Below the pieces are notes generated by a model. That model saw nothing but the letters and a program-made list of their open reading frames with translations. It searched no databases and was not told the DNA's origin. This document shows positions 44,040 through 52,556 of a DNA stretch of 64,000 nt, in pieces. Origin of the DNA: DALYLB01 sp964468345 (GTDB taxonomy: Bacteria > Acidobacteriota > Blastocatellia > RBC074); contig CAYXVZ010000002.1 of NCBI GenBank assembly GCA_964468345.1, positions 1 through 64,000 on the forward strand, given 5' to 3'. A program made the position numbers and the translations under genes. How positions within the stretch are numbered: the stretch's first letter is position 1; the number at the start of each line of letters is the position of its first letter.

Positions 44040-46220
44040 TTGGGAGAGCTCATACGTATTACCCGCGGAGACAACCCCTACGAAAGAGAGGTCCAGGGAA
44101 AGGCCAACGAACCGATTACGGTCGCGGCTCTTCTGGACCGATCCCGCACCCTGCTTGGGGTTCGAGATCTTTCGTATTCCATTGCTGAGATCGTGGAGCG
44201 GCTCGATTATAACGCTCCTCGCATTGCGATCATTGGCGGCTCGCCTGACCATCCCGCGCACATTATGGATGTCGAAACGACCGCGCATGCCGCAATTCGC
44301 GTGTGGCAGAACGGCGGCGTTCCCTTCGCGTTTTCCACACCGGTTCTCTGTGACGGCACAGCGCAATCGAACGTCGGCATGTCCTATTCGCTGCAGTCGC
44401 GGAATGCGATCACGGAGATGATCGTCAATCAGATGGAAGCACAGTCCTATCATGGCGCGTTTGTCATACAGGGATGTGACAAACAGCCCCTGGCTGCGGT
44501 GGCGGCGCTCGCGGCGCTCGATGTCGTGCGAATAGCCCGCAACGATGCGCCGGTTTTCGCGACCTTCGCCCCGGCGCATGTGCTCAAGGGCGGAACGATT
44601 CCGGAAGGGCTTCGGGCGGAACTGGAGGCCGTGGCCGAGCAGGCGATATCGCAAGGACAGGAAGACCTCGCCTATGACCTGCGCGATGCGATGGCGTATG
44701 TTCTGCAGTGTTCCTCGAACCAGGCTTTTCAGGGCGTTTTCATTCGGCTCGTCGCGGCGGGCATTATCACCGCGGCTCAGCATAAGGACTTTGAAAAGAG
44801 GCTGGCGGTGGACACCTGCGACGGCAAAGGCGGCATCTGCGCCTTCAATGGTACGGGCAACTCCTCTCGGCACGTGGTGTCCGCCCTTGGGCTGGTCCAT
44901 CCGGCGCTGGAACTGCTGACTTCCCCGCCGAATCAGGAACAGGTCAATAAGGCCGTCGATGCCCTGTTCACATATTGCAACGAGCCCGCTTTTTCAGTTT
45001 CCGAAATGGTCAAGGCGAACATGGAAAACTGCGTTCGCATTCATTCGACAACGGGCGGATCGACGAATCTGATGATGCACATCGCCTCGGCCTTTATTCA
45101 TGCGGGTGTGGACTTCACGATCTGGGATTATGACCGCATTCGGAGGGCGACGCCGATTCCGGATCTGTTCGATTACAGCTTGACGCAGGGGCGAACGATC
45201 TTCGAGCTCGCACAGCAATGCTGCGACGGACAGATTCGCGGCATGGAAACGGTGATGTATGAATTGACGCGGAACAATGTCCCGATGTCTCTCGACGCGC
45301 CGACCGCGACCGGCACGACCTGGCGGGAGCGCCTGGCGGATACGACGAATCTGGCCGCCACCGGCGTCACAAGCAATCCCATCATTCTGAGCAAGCCTCG
45401 CCGGCAGATCAGCGGCGTCGACGTGCTGCAAAGCAATTTCTTCGAATCGGCCGTGGTCAAGATCAGCGGCATGTCCGATGCGCACCTCGACCAGTTCGAT
45501 ACGAAGCTCACCATTGTTCTGTATTTCGAGAATGAAGAGGAAGCCAACCGGCGCCTGCTCGAGGCCGGCTATCTGGATTCGATCAAATCGAACGAGGCGA
45601 TTTCGCTGACGGATCTGCAGCGGATCTATGAGCACAATGCCGGAACCGCGGCCGATGCGCGCATCCAGGCCTTCGATCGCGAGGAGCTGTTCGATCACCT
45701 GCTCAAGGAAAACCTGTTGAAGTTCGCGGTCGTCATCAGCGGTCAGGGGCCGGAAGCGTATGGCATGCCCGAAATGTTCACGCCGATCCAGCATGTTAAC
45801 GCCAGCCGTTATTTGAAAAAACTGGCGATGATTCTGACCGATGGGCGCTATTCGGGCGTCAGCTACGGCGCTGCGATCGGACATATCACGCCTGAAGCGA
45901 AACGCGGCGGAGGCATCCTGTACCTGCAGACCGGCGACATCATTCAATCGAACCTGCGCGCGAGAAACTTCGTTCTCATCGATCGCGAAGCCCTGCGCGC
46001 AAGCGGCGCCGTCGCGCCCGAGAAGGCATCGCTGCCGGAAACACGGAAAGCCATCGGCCAGGAACGACTGCAGCGAATCCAGAAACGATTGCTGGAAATC
46101 GTCCCGACGAATCGCATGCGCGACGTCACGGATGCCGCCCGCGGCGTCGTCCCCAATGCAGTGGCCGAAGCAGCCACCGAGAACATCCCCGCCAGCGTCT
46201 TCGCGGCGGTAAGCGATTAA
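44040..46220 (+). CDS. Long IlvD/Edd-family dehydratase, substrate unknown
   Basis: The 726-residue protein starts at a TTG seven bases after AGGAGA. It has the IlvD/Edd core with possible Fe-S ligands C104 (VLCDGT), C146 (IQGCDKQPLAAVAALAAL) and C267 (GGICAFNGTGNSS), STTGGSTNLMMHIASAF, and ILTDGRYSGVSYGAAIGHIT near residue 600. Family members dehydrate dihydroxyacids or aldonates with an Fe-S cluster. At 726 residues it is 130-170 longer than IlvD or Edd, with extra sequence around 180-260 and 400-530. It is not next to branched-chain amino-acid genes, so I do not call it ilvD. Confidence 0.8.
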   Translation: MGELIRITRGDNPYEREVQGKANEPITVAALLDRSRTLLGVRDLSYSIAEIVERLDYNAPRIAIIGGSPDHPAHIMDVETTAHAAIRVWQNGGVPFAFSTPVLCDGTAQSNVGMSYSLQSRNAITEMIVNQMEAQSYHGAFVIQGCDKQPLAAVAALAALDVVRIARNDAPVFATFAPAHVLKGGTIPEGLRAELEAVAEQAISQGQEDLAYDLRDAMAYVLQCSSNQAFQGVFIRLVAAGIITAAQHKDFEKRLAVDTCDGKGGICAFNGTGNSSRHVVSALGLVHPALELLTSPPNQEQVNKAVDALFTYCNEPAFSVSEMVKANMENCVRIHSTTGGSTNLMMHIASAFIHAGVDFTIWDYDRIRRATPIPDLFDYSLTQGRTIFELAQQCCDGQIRGMETVMYELTRNNVPMSLDAPTATGTTWRERLADTTNLAATGVTSNPIILSKPRRQISGVDVLQSNFFESAVVKISGMSDAHLDQFDTKLTIVLYFENEEEANRRLLEAGYLDSIKSNEAISLTDLQRIYEHNAGTAADARIQAFDREELFDHLLKENLLKFAVVISGQGPEAYGMPEMFTPIQHVNASRYLKKLAMILTDGRYSGVSYGAAIGHITPEAKRGGGILYLQTGDIIQSNLRARNFVLIDREALRASGAVAPEKASLPETRKAIGQERLQRIQKRLLEIVPTNRMRDVTDAARGVVPNAVAEAATENIPASVFAAVSD

Positions 46221-46284
46221 TCACCAACTTGAGGCCAACGGCATTAAGTTATCTCCAAATCAGGACACGCAAGAAAGGAAGTAA

Positions 46285-46365
46285 CCACGAAGAAACGAAG
46301 AGCACGAAGATGAGATAGAAGGCCTATTCATGCGGCTTTTCTTCGTGCTCTTCGTTTCTTCGTGG
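46285..46365. repeat. Dispersed palindromic repeat, family A, copy 1 (terminator-like)
   Basis: A 26-bp arm at 46285-46310 is perfectly repeated inverted at 46340-46365 around a 29-base loop. The left arm is identical to 57125-57150, and flanking bases (CAAGAAAG before, AGATAGAAGGC after) also match, so the two are copies of one element. It lies between the dehydratase and hydrolase genes. Confidence 0.93.
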
Positions 46366-46416
46366 TAAATACGTTGTCCTATCAGTATGTTCACTTGCTT
46401 AGAAACAAGGAGACCC

Positions 46417-47316
46417 ATGAAATTTGCACTGCTTATGTTTGTGCTGAGTTTTATAGTCACGATGACGATTCAGGCGGAAGATATTGAGAAATCGGTCGAG
46501 CATGGCTACGCCGATTCGAACGGCGTGAAAATTCACTATGCCGCATTGGGGGACAAGAAAAACCCGTTGATCGTGATGATTCACGGCTTCCCCGATTTCT
46601 GGTATTCGTGGCGCGACCAGATGCAGGCGCTCTCGAAAGACTATTACTGCGTTGCGATCGATCAGCGGGGATACAATCTTTCCGACAAACCGAAAGGTGA
46701 AGAGAACTACGACATGCGGCTGCTGATCGGCGATGTTGTCGCTGTCGTCAAGCATCTGGGCCGCGAAAAAGCAATTATCGTCGGGCACGATTGGGGAGGC
46801 GCCGTTTCCTGGGGCCTCGCGATGTATCAGCCGCAGGTTGTCGAGAAGCTGATCATTCTCAACCTCCCCCATCTGCGCGGCCTCAATCGCGAACTGGCCA
46901 CGAATCCGCAACAGCAGAAAAACAGCCAGTATGCGCGCAATTTCCAGCAACCCGAAGCGCACAAGGTGCTCAAAGCTGAGCAGCTCACCTTCTGGGTGAA
47001 AGACCCGGAAGCGCGAAAGAAATATATCGAAGCTTTCAATCGCTCCGATTTCGAAGCGATGCTGAGCTACTACAAGCGAAACTATCCTCGCGAACCCTAT
47101 ACGCTCGACACTTCGCCGGTCGTCAAGGTCAAAGCGCCGGTCCTGATGATTCATGGGCTCGATGATACGGCGCTGTTGCCCGGCGCGCTTAACAATACCT
47201 GGGAGTATCTGGAAAGCGACCTGACCCTGGTCACGATTCCGAAAGCCGGACACTTCGTGCAACAGGATGCATCGGACCTGGTGACGCGCTCGATTCGAAT
47301 GTGGCTCAAGCGGTAG
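46417..47316 (+). CDS. Exported alpha/beta hydrolase, epoxide-hydrolase-like
   Basis: From the ATG at 46417, preceded by AAGGAGACCC, the product is 299 residues with a signal peptide (KFALLMFVLSFIVTMTIQA). The fold shows HGFPDFWYSWRDQM (oxyanion loop), GHDWGGAVSWGLA with Asp as nucleophile, GLDDTALLPGAL as acid site and KAGHFVQQDA with the catalytic His. The Asp nucleophile and HGFP pattern fit epoxide hydrolases or haloalkane dehalogenases rather than esterases. The export signal is unusual for this group. Confidence 0.85.
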   Translation: MKFALLMFVLSFIVTMTIQAEDIEKSVEHGYADSNGVKIHYAALGDKKNPLIVMIHGFPDFWYSWRDQMQALSKDYYCVAIDQRGYNLSDKPKGEENYDMRLLIGDVVAVVKHLGREKAIIVGHDWGGAVSWGLAMYQPQVVEKLIILNLPHLRGLNRELATNPQQQKNSQYARNFQQPEAHKVLKAEQLTFWVKDPEARKKYIEAFNRSDFEAMLSYYKRNYPREPYTLDTSPVVKVKAPVLMIHGLDDTALLPGALNNTWEYLESDLTLVTIPKAGHFVQQDASDLVTRSIRMWLKR

Positions 47317-47348
47317 CAAAAAAAAGGAAACAGGCAGCGGAAGGAAAA

Positions 47349-47469
47349 AGGAAGCAGGAGGCAGCGGCAGTAGACAGGTTCTCGCGGCGGCTTCAGTTTC
47401 TATGAAGTAGTTAAATATCGATGATCCCTGGGCAAGAGCACTGCCTCCTGCCGCTGCCTCCTGCTTCCT
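47349..47469. repeat. Inverted repeat with long loop before the DegT gene
   Basis: A perfect 22-bp arm (47349-47370) is inverted at 47448-47469 around a 77-base loop, and smaller direct repeats of CTGCCTCCTG lie inside. It sits between the hydrolase stop and the DegT start (47488), so its right arm is part of the DegT leader. Confidence 0.85.
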
Positions 47470-47487
47470 CCTCTTCATATATCTAAG

Positions 47488-48780
47488 ATGGGAAAAATAG
47501 CACTCAAGGGCGGAACGGCTGTCCGAAAAGAAGCTTTTGTGAAGTGGCCGATTCATGATGAGCGCGAGGCGGCCGGGTTGGCGCGCGTGCTCGAAAGCGG
47601 CAACTGGGGCGGATATCCGTGCCCGAACGATCATGCGCGCCGCTTTGGACAGGCCTTTGCGGATTTTCATGACGCCCGGTATGGCGTTGCGGTGGCGAAT
47701 GGAACGGTATCGCTGGAACTGGCCCTGCAGGCGGCGGGCATCGGTCCCGGCGATGAAGTGATTGTGCCCGCCTATACATGGGAAGGGACGGCCGCGGCGG
47801 TTTTATTCAGCGGCGCAGCGCCCGTGTTCGTCGATGTCGATCCGAATACATATTGTCTCGATCATCGGCTGTTGGAAGCAGCGATCACGCCGCGCACGCG
47901 GGCGATCATTCCCGTGCATCTCGGATTCCGATTCGCAGATATGGATCGAATCATGGAGATCGCCGCGAAACACGATCTGTTCGTATTGGAAGACTGCGCC
48001 CACGCGCACGGCGGGAAATGGCGAGGCAAGGGCGCGGGTTCGATCGGACATGCAGGAAGCTTTTCGTTTCAGACCAGCAAACTGATGACCGCGGGCGAGG
48101 GTGGTATTGTGACCACCAGCGACATCGACCTGGCCGATCAGGTCATTCGACTGACCAATTGCGGCCGGCCCGCGCGGCGCGAATCCCGCTCGCAACCCGC
48201 CCTCGGGCACAACTACCGTATGACGGAGTTTCAGGCTTCGATTCTGCTCGTGCAGTTGGAGCGCCTCGAAGAACAAACGCTGTTGCGAGAAAAGCGGACG
48301 GCCTTATTGGAAGAAGGGCTGCGGCAGATCGAAGGCATCGAACTCCTGCCGCGCGACGAGAGAATCACCCGACAGGCCAGTTACCACTATGTTTTCAAGT
48401 ATCACGCGGAACAATTCGACGGCCTGCATCGCAACGCCTTCGTCGCGGCCTTGAACGCCGAAGGAATTCCCAGCGACGGCCGTTTTTATGAAGCGGTCTA
48501 TAAATCTTCCCTCTTCCAATTTGCGGAAAAGACCTTTCCCGCATGGAGACGGCCTGAAATTCATTGTCCCGTGGCGGAGCGAGCGGGCTATGAAGAATCC
48601 GTCTGGCTGCCGCATCAGATTTTTCTGGGAAGCGAAGGCGATGTTGCGGATGTGATCACGGCGATTCAAAAGATCCGTGACCATCGGTCTGAATTGATCG
48701 GATTCGAAGATGATCGAATCCGGATTCAGGGCATGTCCCGCGCCGAACGCGCGCTGCTTGAATCCAAACCGCCTTATTGA
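47488..48780 (+). CDS. DegT/DnrJ/EryC1/StrS-family aminotransferase
   Basis: The 430-residue PLP protein shows AVANGTVSLELALQAAGIGP, GDEVIVPAYTWEGTAAAV, CAHAHGGKWRGKGAGSIG and the PLP-lysine segment SFSFQTSKLMTAGEGG, then NYRMTEFQASILLVQLERL. These enzymes aminate keto-sugars for antibiotics, cell-surface glycans or cyclitols. No sugar-nucleotide partner genes are nearby, so the substrate stays open. The C-terminal part has PVAERAGYEESVWLPHQIFL, shared with AHBA- and StrS-like enzymes. Confidence 0.9.
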   Translation: MGKIALKGGTAVRKEAFVKWPIHDEREAAGLARVLESGNWGGYPCPNDHARRFGQAFADFHDARYGVAVANGTVSLELALQAAGIGPGDEVIVPAYTWEGTAAAVLFSGAAPVFVDVDPNTYCLDHRLLEAAITPRTRAIIPVHLGFRFADMDRIMEIAAKHDLFVLEDCAHAHGGKWRGKGAGSIGHAGSFSFQTSKLMTAGEGGIVTTSDIDLADQVIRLTNCGRPARRESRSQPALGHNYRMTEFQASILLVQLERLEEQTLLREKRTALLEEGLRQIEGIELLPRDERITRQASYHYVFKYHAEQFDGLHRNAFVAALNAEGIPSDGRFYEAVYKSSLFQFAEKTFPAWRRPEIHCPVAERAGYEESVWLPHQIFLGSEGDVADVITAIQKIRDHRSELIGFEDDRIRIQGMSRAERALLESKPPY

Positions 48781-48788
48781 TCAGATTC

Positions 48789-48872
48789 ACCAATAGACAG
48801 AAAAATGTGGGAGAGAATAATAAACCTGAAATCAGGTTTATTATTCTCTCCCACATTTTTTTGTCTATTGGT
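48789..48872. repeat. Near-perfect 41-bp-arm palindrome, family B, copy 1 (bidirectional terminator)
   Basis: Positions 48789-48829 pair with 48832-48872 around two bases; all pairs are Watson-Crick except one G-T. It begins eight bases after the DegT stop and ends two bases before the methyltransferase stop on the other strand. About 37 bases of the arm align with the inverted strand of 57206-57273 with few changes. Confidence 0.95.
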
Positions 48873-48874
48873 TT

Positions 48875-49921
48875 TTACCACTCGCCGCCGTCAATCAGAT
48901 CGATATCGAAATCCGCCGCTCGCAACTTCCCACACAGCAGCCGCACGGTGGTCTTCCCTTTTGGCAGTCCAGCGGGGATGGGCGCCGTGACCCGCATCGC
49001 GCCTTGATCGATCGGGTCGGTCGAGGGCGCAAAGATCACAGGCGTAGAGCCATAGCCGCCGATTTCGAGCCGCAGGTCCTCGCGTTTGGCGCCCGCGGGA
49101 AGGCCCTCCACCATCAACGCGACATAGGCGTGCCGGCCCCGTCGCGGGAAGCGCACATCGTTCGTGCAGGCATTGATTGTGCGAAGAACTTTCAGCGATG
49201 TTCCGGCTTCGAGGTCCATCGGCTCCCATGTGCGAAAGGCCTTCACCACAACGCGCGTGGGTTCGCGGCGCAGCACTTCCGTGCGAACAAAGCCCGCAGC
49301 GCGCGCCATCTGAATGACGCATTCGCAGTTCGGCCCCCACCAGTTGTCATACTGTCCGGCGAGCGCATCGACCTCATAAAATTCCATCACAGGCAACGGC
49401 GTTTCGAATACATTATCCACCGCATGCGTCTCGATGATGGCGAAATCCCGCGTCATCTCACAGACCCGTTCAAGACCCAGCAGCGGATGCTTGAGGTGAT
49501 AGAGCACGCCCATGAACAGGACGATGTCGAAACGGCCCATCCGATCGGCGTTCAACTCATACACGCTCATCTCGTGATGCACGGCGCGTGAATTGAGAAT
49601 GCGTTTGGCTTCGAAAAATGTTTCGGGCTGCCAGACATCGACGGAGACGACCTCGGCCCCGTGCCGTTCCGCTTCGAAGGAATAAAAACCATCCCACGCG
49701 CCGATGTCCAGCACGCGCTTTCCGTGCAAATCCGCTGGCAGTCCGAAGCGCGCGTAATTGTCGCGGAGTTCCTCGATGCGATGGACCCCGGGCGTTATTC
49801 GTCCGTCTCCGAGGTCGATGCTGTGCCACCAGCCGGTGGATTGAAATTCGGATCGCTGATCGTCCGCGACCTCATTGATTTTTTGGCGTAGCGACTCGGC
49901 GCTGTCAATTTGTTTTGTCAT
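48875..49921 (-). CDS. SAM-dependent methyltransferase (CmoB-like/DUF1698 type)
   Basis: From the ATG at 49921 the product is 348 residues. The methyltransferase core (about 65-240) has KRVLDIGAWDGFYSFEAERH as motif I, VVSVD, and FDIVLFMGVLYHLKHPLLGL as motif IV, much like CmoB and the DUF1698 group; TGWWHSIDLGDGRITPG near the start is also CmoB-like. A C-terminal beta-rich extension (about 245-345) is not part of CmoB. The start overlaps the preceding triple-fusion gene stop by 17 bp, so it is the last gene of the lipid-like operon. A tRNA target is one option; a lipid headgroup is the operon-based guess. Confidence 0.8.
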   Translation of the reverse strand: MTKQIDSAESLRQKINEVADDQRSEFQSTGWWHSIDLGDGRITPGVHRIEELRDNYARFGLPADLHGKRVLDIGAWDGFYSFEAERHGAEVVSVDVWQPETFFEAKRILNSRAVHHEMSVYELNADRMGRFDIVLFMGVLYHLKHPLLGLERVCEMTRDFAIIETHAVDNVFETPLPVMEFYEVDALAGQYDNWWGPNCECVIQMARAAGFVRTEVLRREPTRVVVKAFRTWEPMDLEAGTSLKVLRTINACTNDVRFPRRGRHAYVALMVEGLPAGAKREDLRLEIGGYGSTPVIFAPSTDPIDQGAMRVTAPIPAGLPKGKTTVRLLCGKLRAADFDIDLIDGGEW

Positions 49922-52556
49922 ACCGCTCGCTATATTGGCCTGAGTCCGCGCCGATTTCAATCGGTCGTTGCGGACGGTTCTGGTAGGCGATCACAGCACG
50001 GATCAATTGCCTGAGCGGCGTTACGGGGATGCCAAAATCCCGATTCTGCGCGCCGATTTCGAATGCGATCTCCCACTGGCGGAAGAGAATGCGATAAGCG
50101 GCCCAAACCGAATTCTTCGGATCATAAATGCTGGTCGCTTCCGAGGTCACCCCGTTGAGTTCGAGGATCTTGAAATTGCGTCCGCGCTTGAACGACTCGA
50201 CATCGGGCGTGCGTATATCGAAACGGCCGAAATAAAAACCCTTGTATTCCTGGCAAACTCGATCGATTGCGATTTCGAGCTCTTCGGTCCACAACCAGCC
50301 GCCGTCCAGAAATATCGCGCCGCGGGAATGCGTGCCGAGTTCAACAAGCGAGATTTCCTCTCCTACCGCGGGGACCTCCCATAAACGGTCCGCGTGTTTA
50401 TCCAGCAGAAACCGGGCCATACAAACGGCGCGAGGATCGCGCAAAATCAGAGTTTCAAGATTGCTTCGACCGTCTCCCGTAACAGCCGGCATTCGCTTTT
50501 CCGTAATCGCAAAGATCCGCCCTCGCTGTTCGCGCGGATATCGATAATAAAAGACCCCGAATTCCTTCCCCGGCGCATATTCCTGAATAAGCAGATTGAG
50601 CGGCGTTTCTCGCAGATGCGATTCAATTTCATGAAAGGATTTCGCAATCACCACGCCCGCGCCGCGCTGTCCCGCATCCGGCTTGAGCACGATGGGATAT
50701 TTCAATCGATGGCGGGCAATGAATTCGCGGGCCTGATCGATTCGTTTCTGCGGCGGGAGTTCCGCTTTGAGCAATTCCCATGCGGGTAAAAACGGATCCG
50801 CATTCGCCAGCCCCCGCAAAATCATTGCTTTCGATTCACCGATAAAGCCACTCTCGGGAATCGCCGGATTCGCGGCCGTAAAGAGCGTGACGCTGCGATA
50901 CCGGATCATCAAATAAATCAGGTAACAGGCGACCGGAATATAAAAATAAAAAGGCGACCAGAATTCCCAATGGATTGTTCGCTGCCACGTCGAATAAAGC
51001 AGGCGGCGACCTTTCCAGGTTACCAATCGCACGAGAAACCGAACCAGCAGGAGCAGCAGGATCGCCGTCAGCGCGGCTTTGAGCAGAAGGCTCTGGCTTC
51101 CCATCAAGGCGGACTCCACGATCTCGCGGCCGAGCAGCATCGACAGGCCCACCAGAAGCGGTGTCCATAAAAGACAGGCGATGAAAAAATAGAGGGCGAA
51201 TTTCCAGAAACTGGTTTTCAATGCGCCGGCGGCGAAATACGTCGGCAGCCGCGCGCCGGGCAAAAACCGGCTGGCAAGAATGACGCCCGCGCCTTTTTTC
51301 TCGAACCAGCGGGAGCTTTGCCGTACCCTGTCTTCATCCAAAAACCATCGCAGCGGCGCCCGCCTGAGCGCGGCGCGCCCAAGCCATCGCCCCGCCAGAA
51401 AGAGCAGCAGATCGCCCGCATAGATGCCGATCAGACAGGCGACGGTTGCGAGAACAAAGCCGAGCCGCCCCTGTGCCGCCATCAAGCCGGCGCTGATGCA
51501 GGTCAGGTCTTCGCTAATCAAGGTTGCAGCCGCCAGCAGCAATACGACAGCAAAAGCTGCCACGCCGACGAAGCGCGGCAGATCTTTGGGATTAAAGGGC
51601 TGCCCTGCGGCCTCGATCCGCGCCGGCTCCGCCGTGGATCGGACGGCAACCGTTCCCGCATCCACACGATCCAGAAATGCCGAAATCTGGCGGGCCGGGA
51701 CCTCCGGCTTCATGAAGGTCATGAAATGATCGTCCTCGGTCATGCGCAATTCGCTCTGCGGCACGATGCGATGATGCTCGATAGCGGCTTCGGGCGGGAC
51801 CAGGAAATCCTTGCGTCCATGCACAATCAACATCGGCCCCTGATATCGCAGCAGCTTCTCTCGCAGCGGCCGCTGATCCGTGTCGTAAAAATTCCGCGCA
51901 TAGGACAAGGAAGTATCGCCGGCATAAAACGACGGCGAATGCGGCAGGCCAATTCGCAGGAACCATACAGATCCGAGTTGCAGACCATGCAGCGCGTGAT
52001 TGAGATGATAATCGCCGAGCAGCTCCATCTCCTGCACGCCGATGGCGGAGAGCAGGGTGATGGAGGCGATTCGCGAAGGCGACCGGTCGGCCAATTCGAT
52101 GGCCACGCCGCCCCCCATGCTGAATCCGACCACGTGCGCTTTTTCGATCTGCAGTTGATCGAGAAGCGCCAGCACATAGCGCGCGTGGGCGCGGACGGAA
52201 TAATCCGGCAGACTCCGGCCGGAATGCCCGAACCCCGGCAAGTCCGGAATGATGCGACGGCGCGCGGGCAGATACGCGGCAAACTCGCGAAAGACTTCGG
52301 CATCGCCAGGGCTGCCGTGCAACAAAATCACGGGCAATGCATCTATCGCGGAAATCTGGTCAAGGTAAGCAAGGCGGGTCTGTCTCTCAATCGCGCGATC
52401 ATTCTGGATGACCTGCAATTGTGCAATCTTATATTCCGCGGGTGCGGGCGAGATGGATGCGGCAGTTCCTCTGAGATAAGCGATGACCAGAATCAAGGCG
52501 TACGCGGCCAGCAGGTACCAGCGAGATGTTCTCCACCACCGTCGCAGTCTGCTCAT
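49905..52556 (-). CDS. Triple fusion: alpha/beta hydrolase, DedA (VTT) membrane domain, ATP-grasp
   Basis: The 883-residue protein begins with an N-terminal TM segment (about 13-30). An alpha/beta hydrolase follows (about 70-300): VILLHGSPGDAEVF, nucleophile Ser in VGFSMGGGVAIEL, HGRKDFLVPP and DDHFMTFMKPE. A DedA/VTT membrane domain (about 330-520) has GIYAGDLLLFLAGRWLGRAA and ASRFLPGARLPTYFAAGALK. Further TM segments (about 500-575) lead to a C-terminal ATP-grasp (about 600-860): YPIVLKPDAGQRGAGVVIAK, LIQEYAPGKEFGVF and KILELNGVTSEATSIYDP. VTT proteins include lipid flippases and ATP-grasps form amide bonds, so the fusion may modify and move a lipid. It overlaps the NRDE gene (ATGA). Confidence 0.87.
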   Translation of the reverse strand: MSRLRRWWRTSRWYLLAAYALILVIAYLRGTAASISPAPAEYKIAQLQVIQNDRAIERQTRLAYLDQISAIDALPVILLHGSPGDAEVFREFAAYLPARRRIIPDLPGFGHSGRSLPDYSVRAHARYVLALLDQLQIEKAHVVGFSMGGGVAIELADRSPSRIASITLLSAIGVQEMELLGDYHLNHALHGLQLGSVWFLRIGLPHSPSFYAGDTSLSYARNFYDTDQRPLREKLLRYQGPMLIVHGRKDFLVPPEAAIEHHRIVPQSELRMTEDDHFMTFMKPEVPARQISAFLDRVDAGTVAVRSTAEPARIEAAGQPFNPKDLPRFVGVAAFAVVLLLAAATLISEDLTCISAGLMAAQGRLGFVLATVACLIGIYAGDLLLFLAGRWLGRAALRRAPLRWFLDEDRVRQSSRWFEKKGAGVILASRFLPGARLPTYFAAGALKTSFWKFALYFFIACLLWTPLLVGLSMLLGREIVESALMGSQSLLLKAALTAILLLLLVRFLVRLVTWKGRRLLYSTWQRTIHWEFWSPFYFYIPVACYLIYLMIRYRSVTLFTAANPAIPESGFIGESKAMILRGLANADPFLPAWELLKAELPPQKRIDQAREFIARHRLKYPIVLKPDAGQRGAGVVIAKSFHEIESHLRETPLNLLIQEYAPGKEFGVFYYRYPREQRGRIFAITEKRMPAVTGDGRSNLETLILRDPRAVCMARFLLDKHADRLWEVPAVGEEISLVELGTHSRGAIFLDGGWLWTEELEIAIDRVCQEYKGFYFGRFDIRTPDVESFKRGRNFKILELNGVTSEATSIYDPKNSVWAAYRILFRQWEIAFEIGAQNRDFGIPVTPLRQLIRAVIAYQNRPQRPIEIGADSGQYSERYDKTN

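Noticed and set aside
44035..44421. ATG start at 44035 for the dehydratase region
   Set aside because: This frame differs from that of the conserved dehydratase; the TTG at 44040 with AGGAGA seven bases upstream is in the right frame.
44040..46220. Calling this gene ilvD
   Set aside because: It is much longer than dihydroxyacid dehydratase and lies far from branched-chain amino-acid genes, so a specific name is not justified.
48777..48990. Small proteins within the 48789-48872 palindrome
   Set aside because: The repeated peptide appears on both strands simply because the DNA is a palindrome; no start signal supports it.
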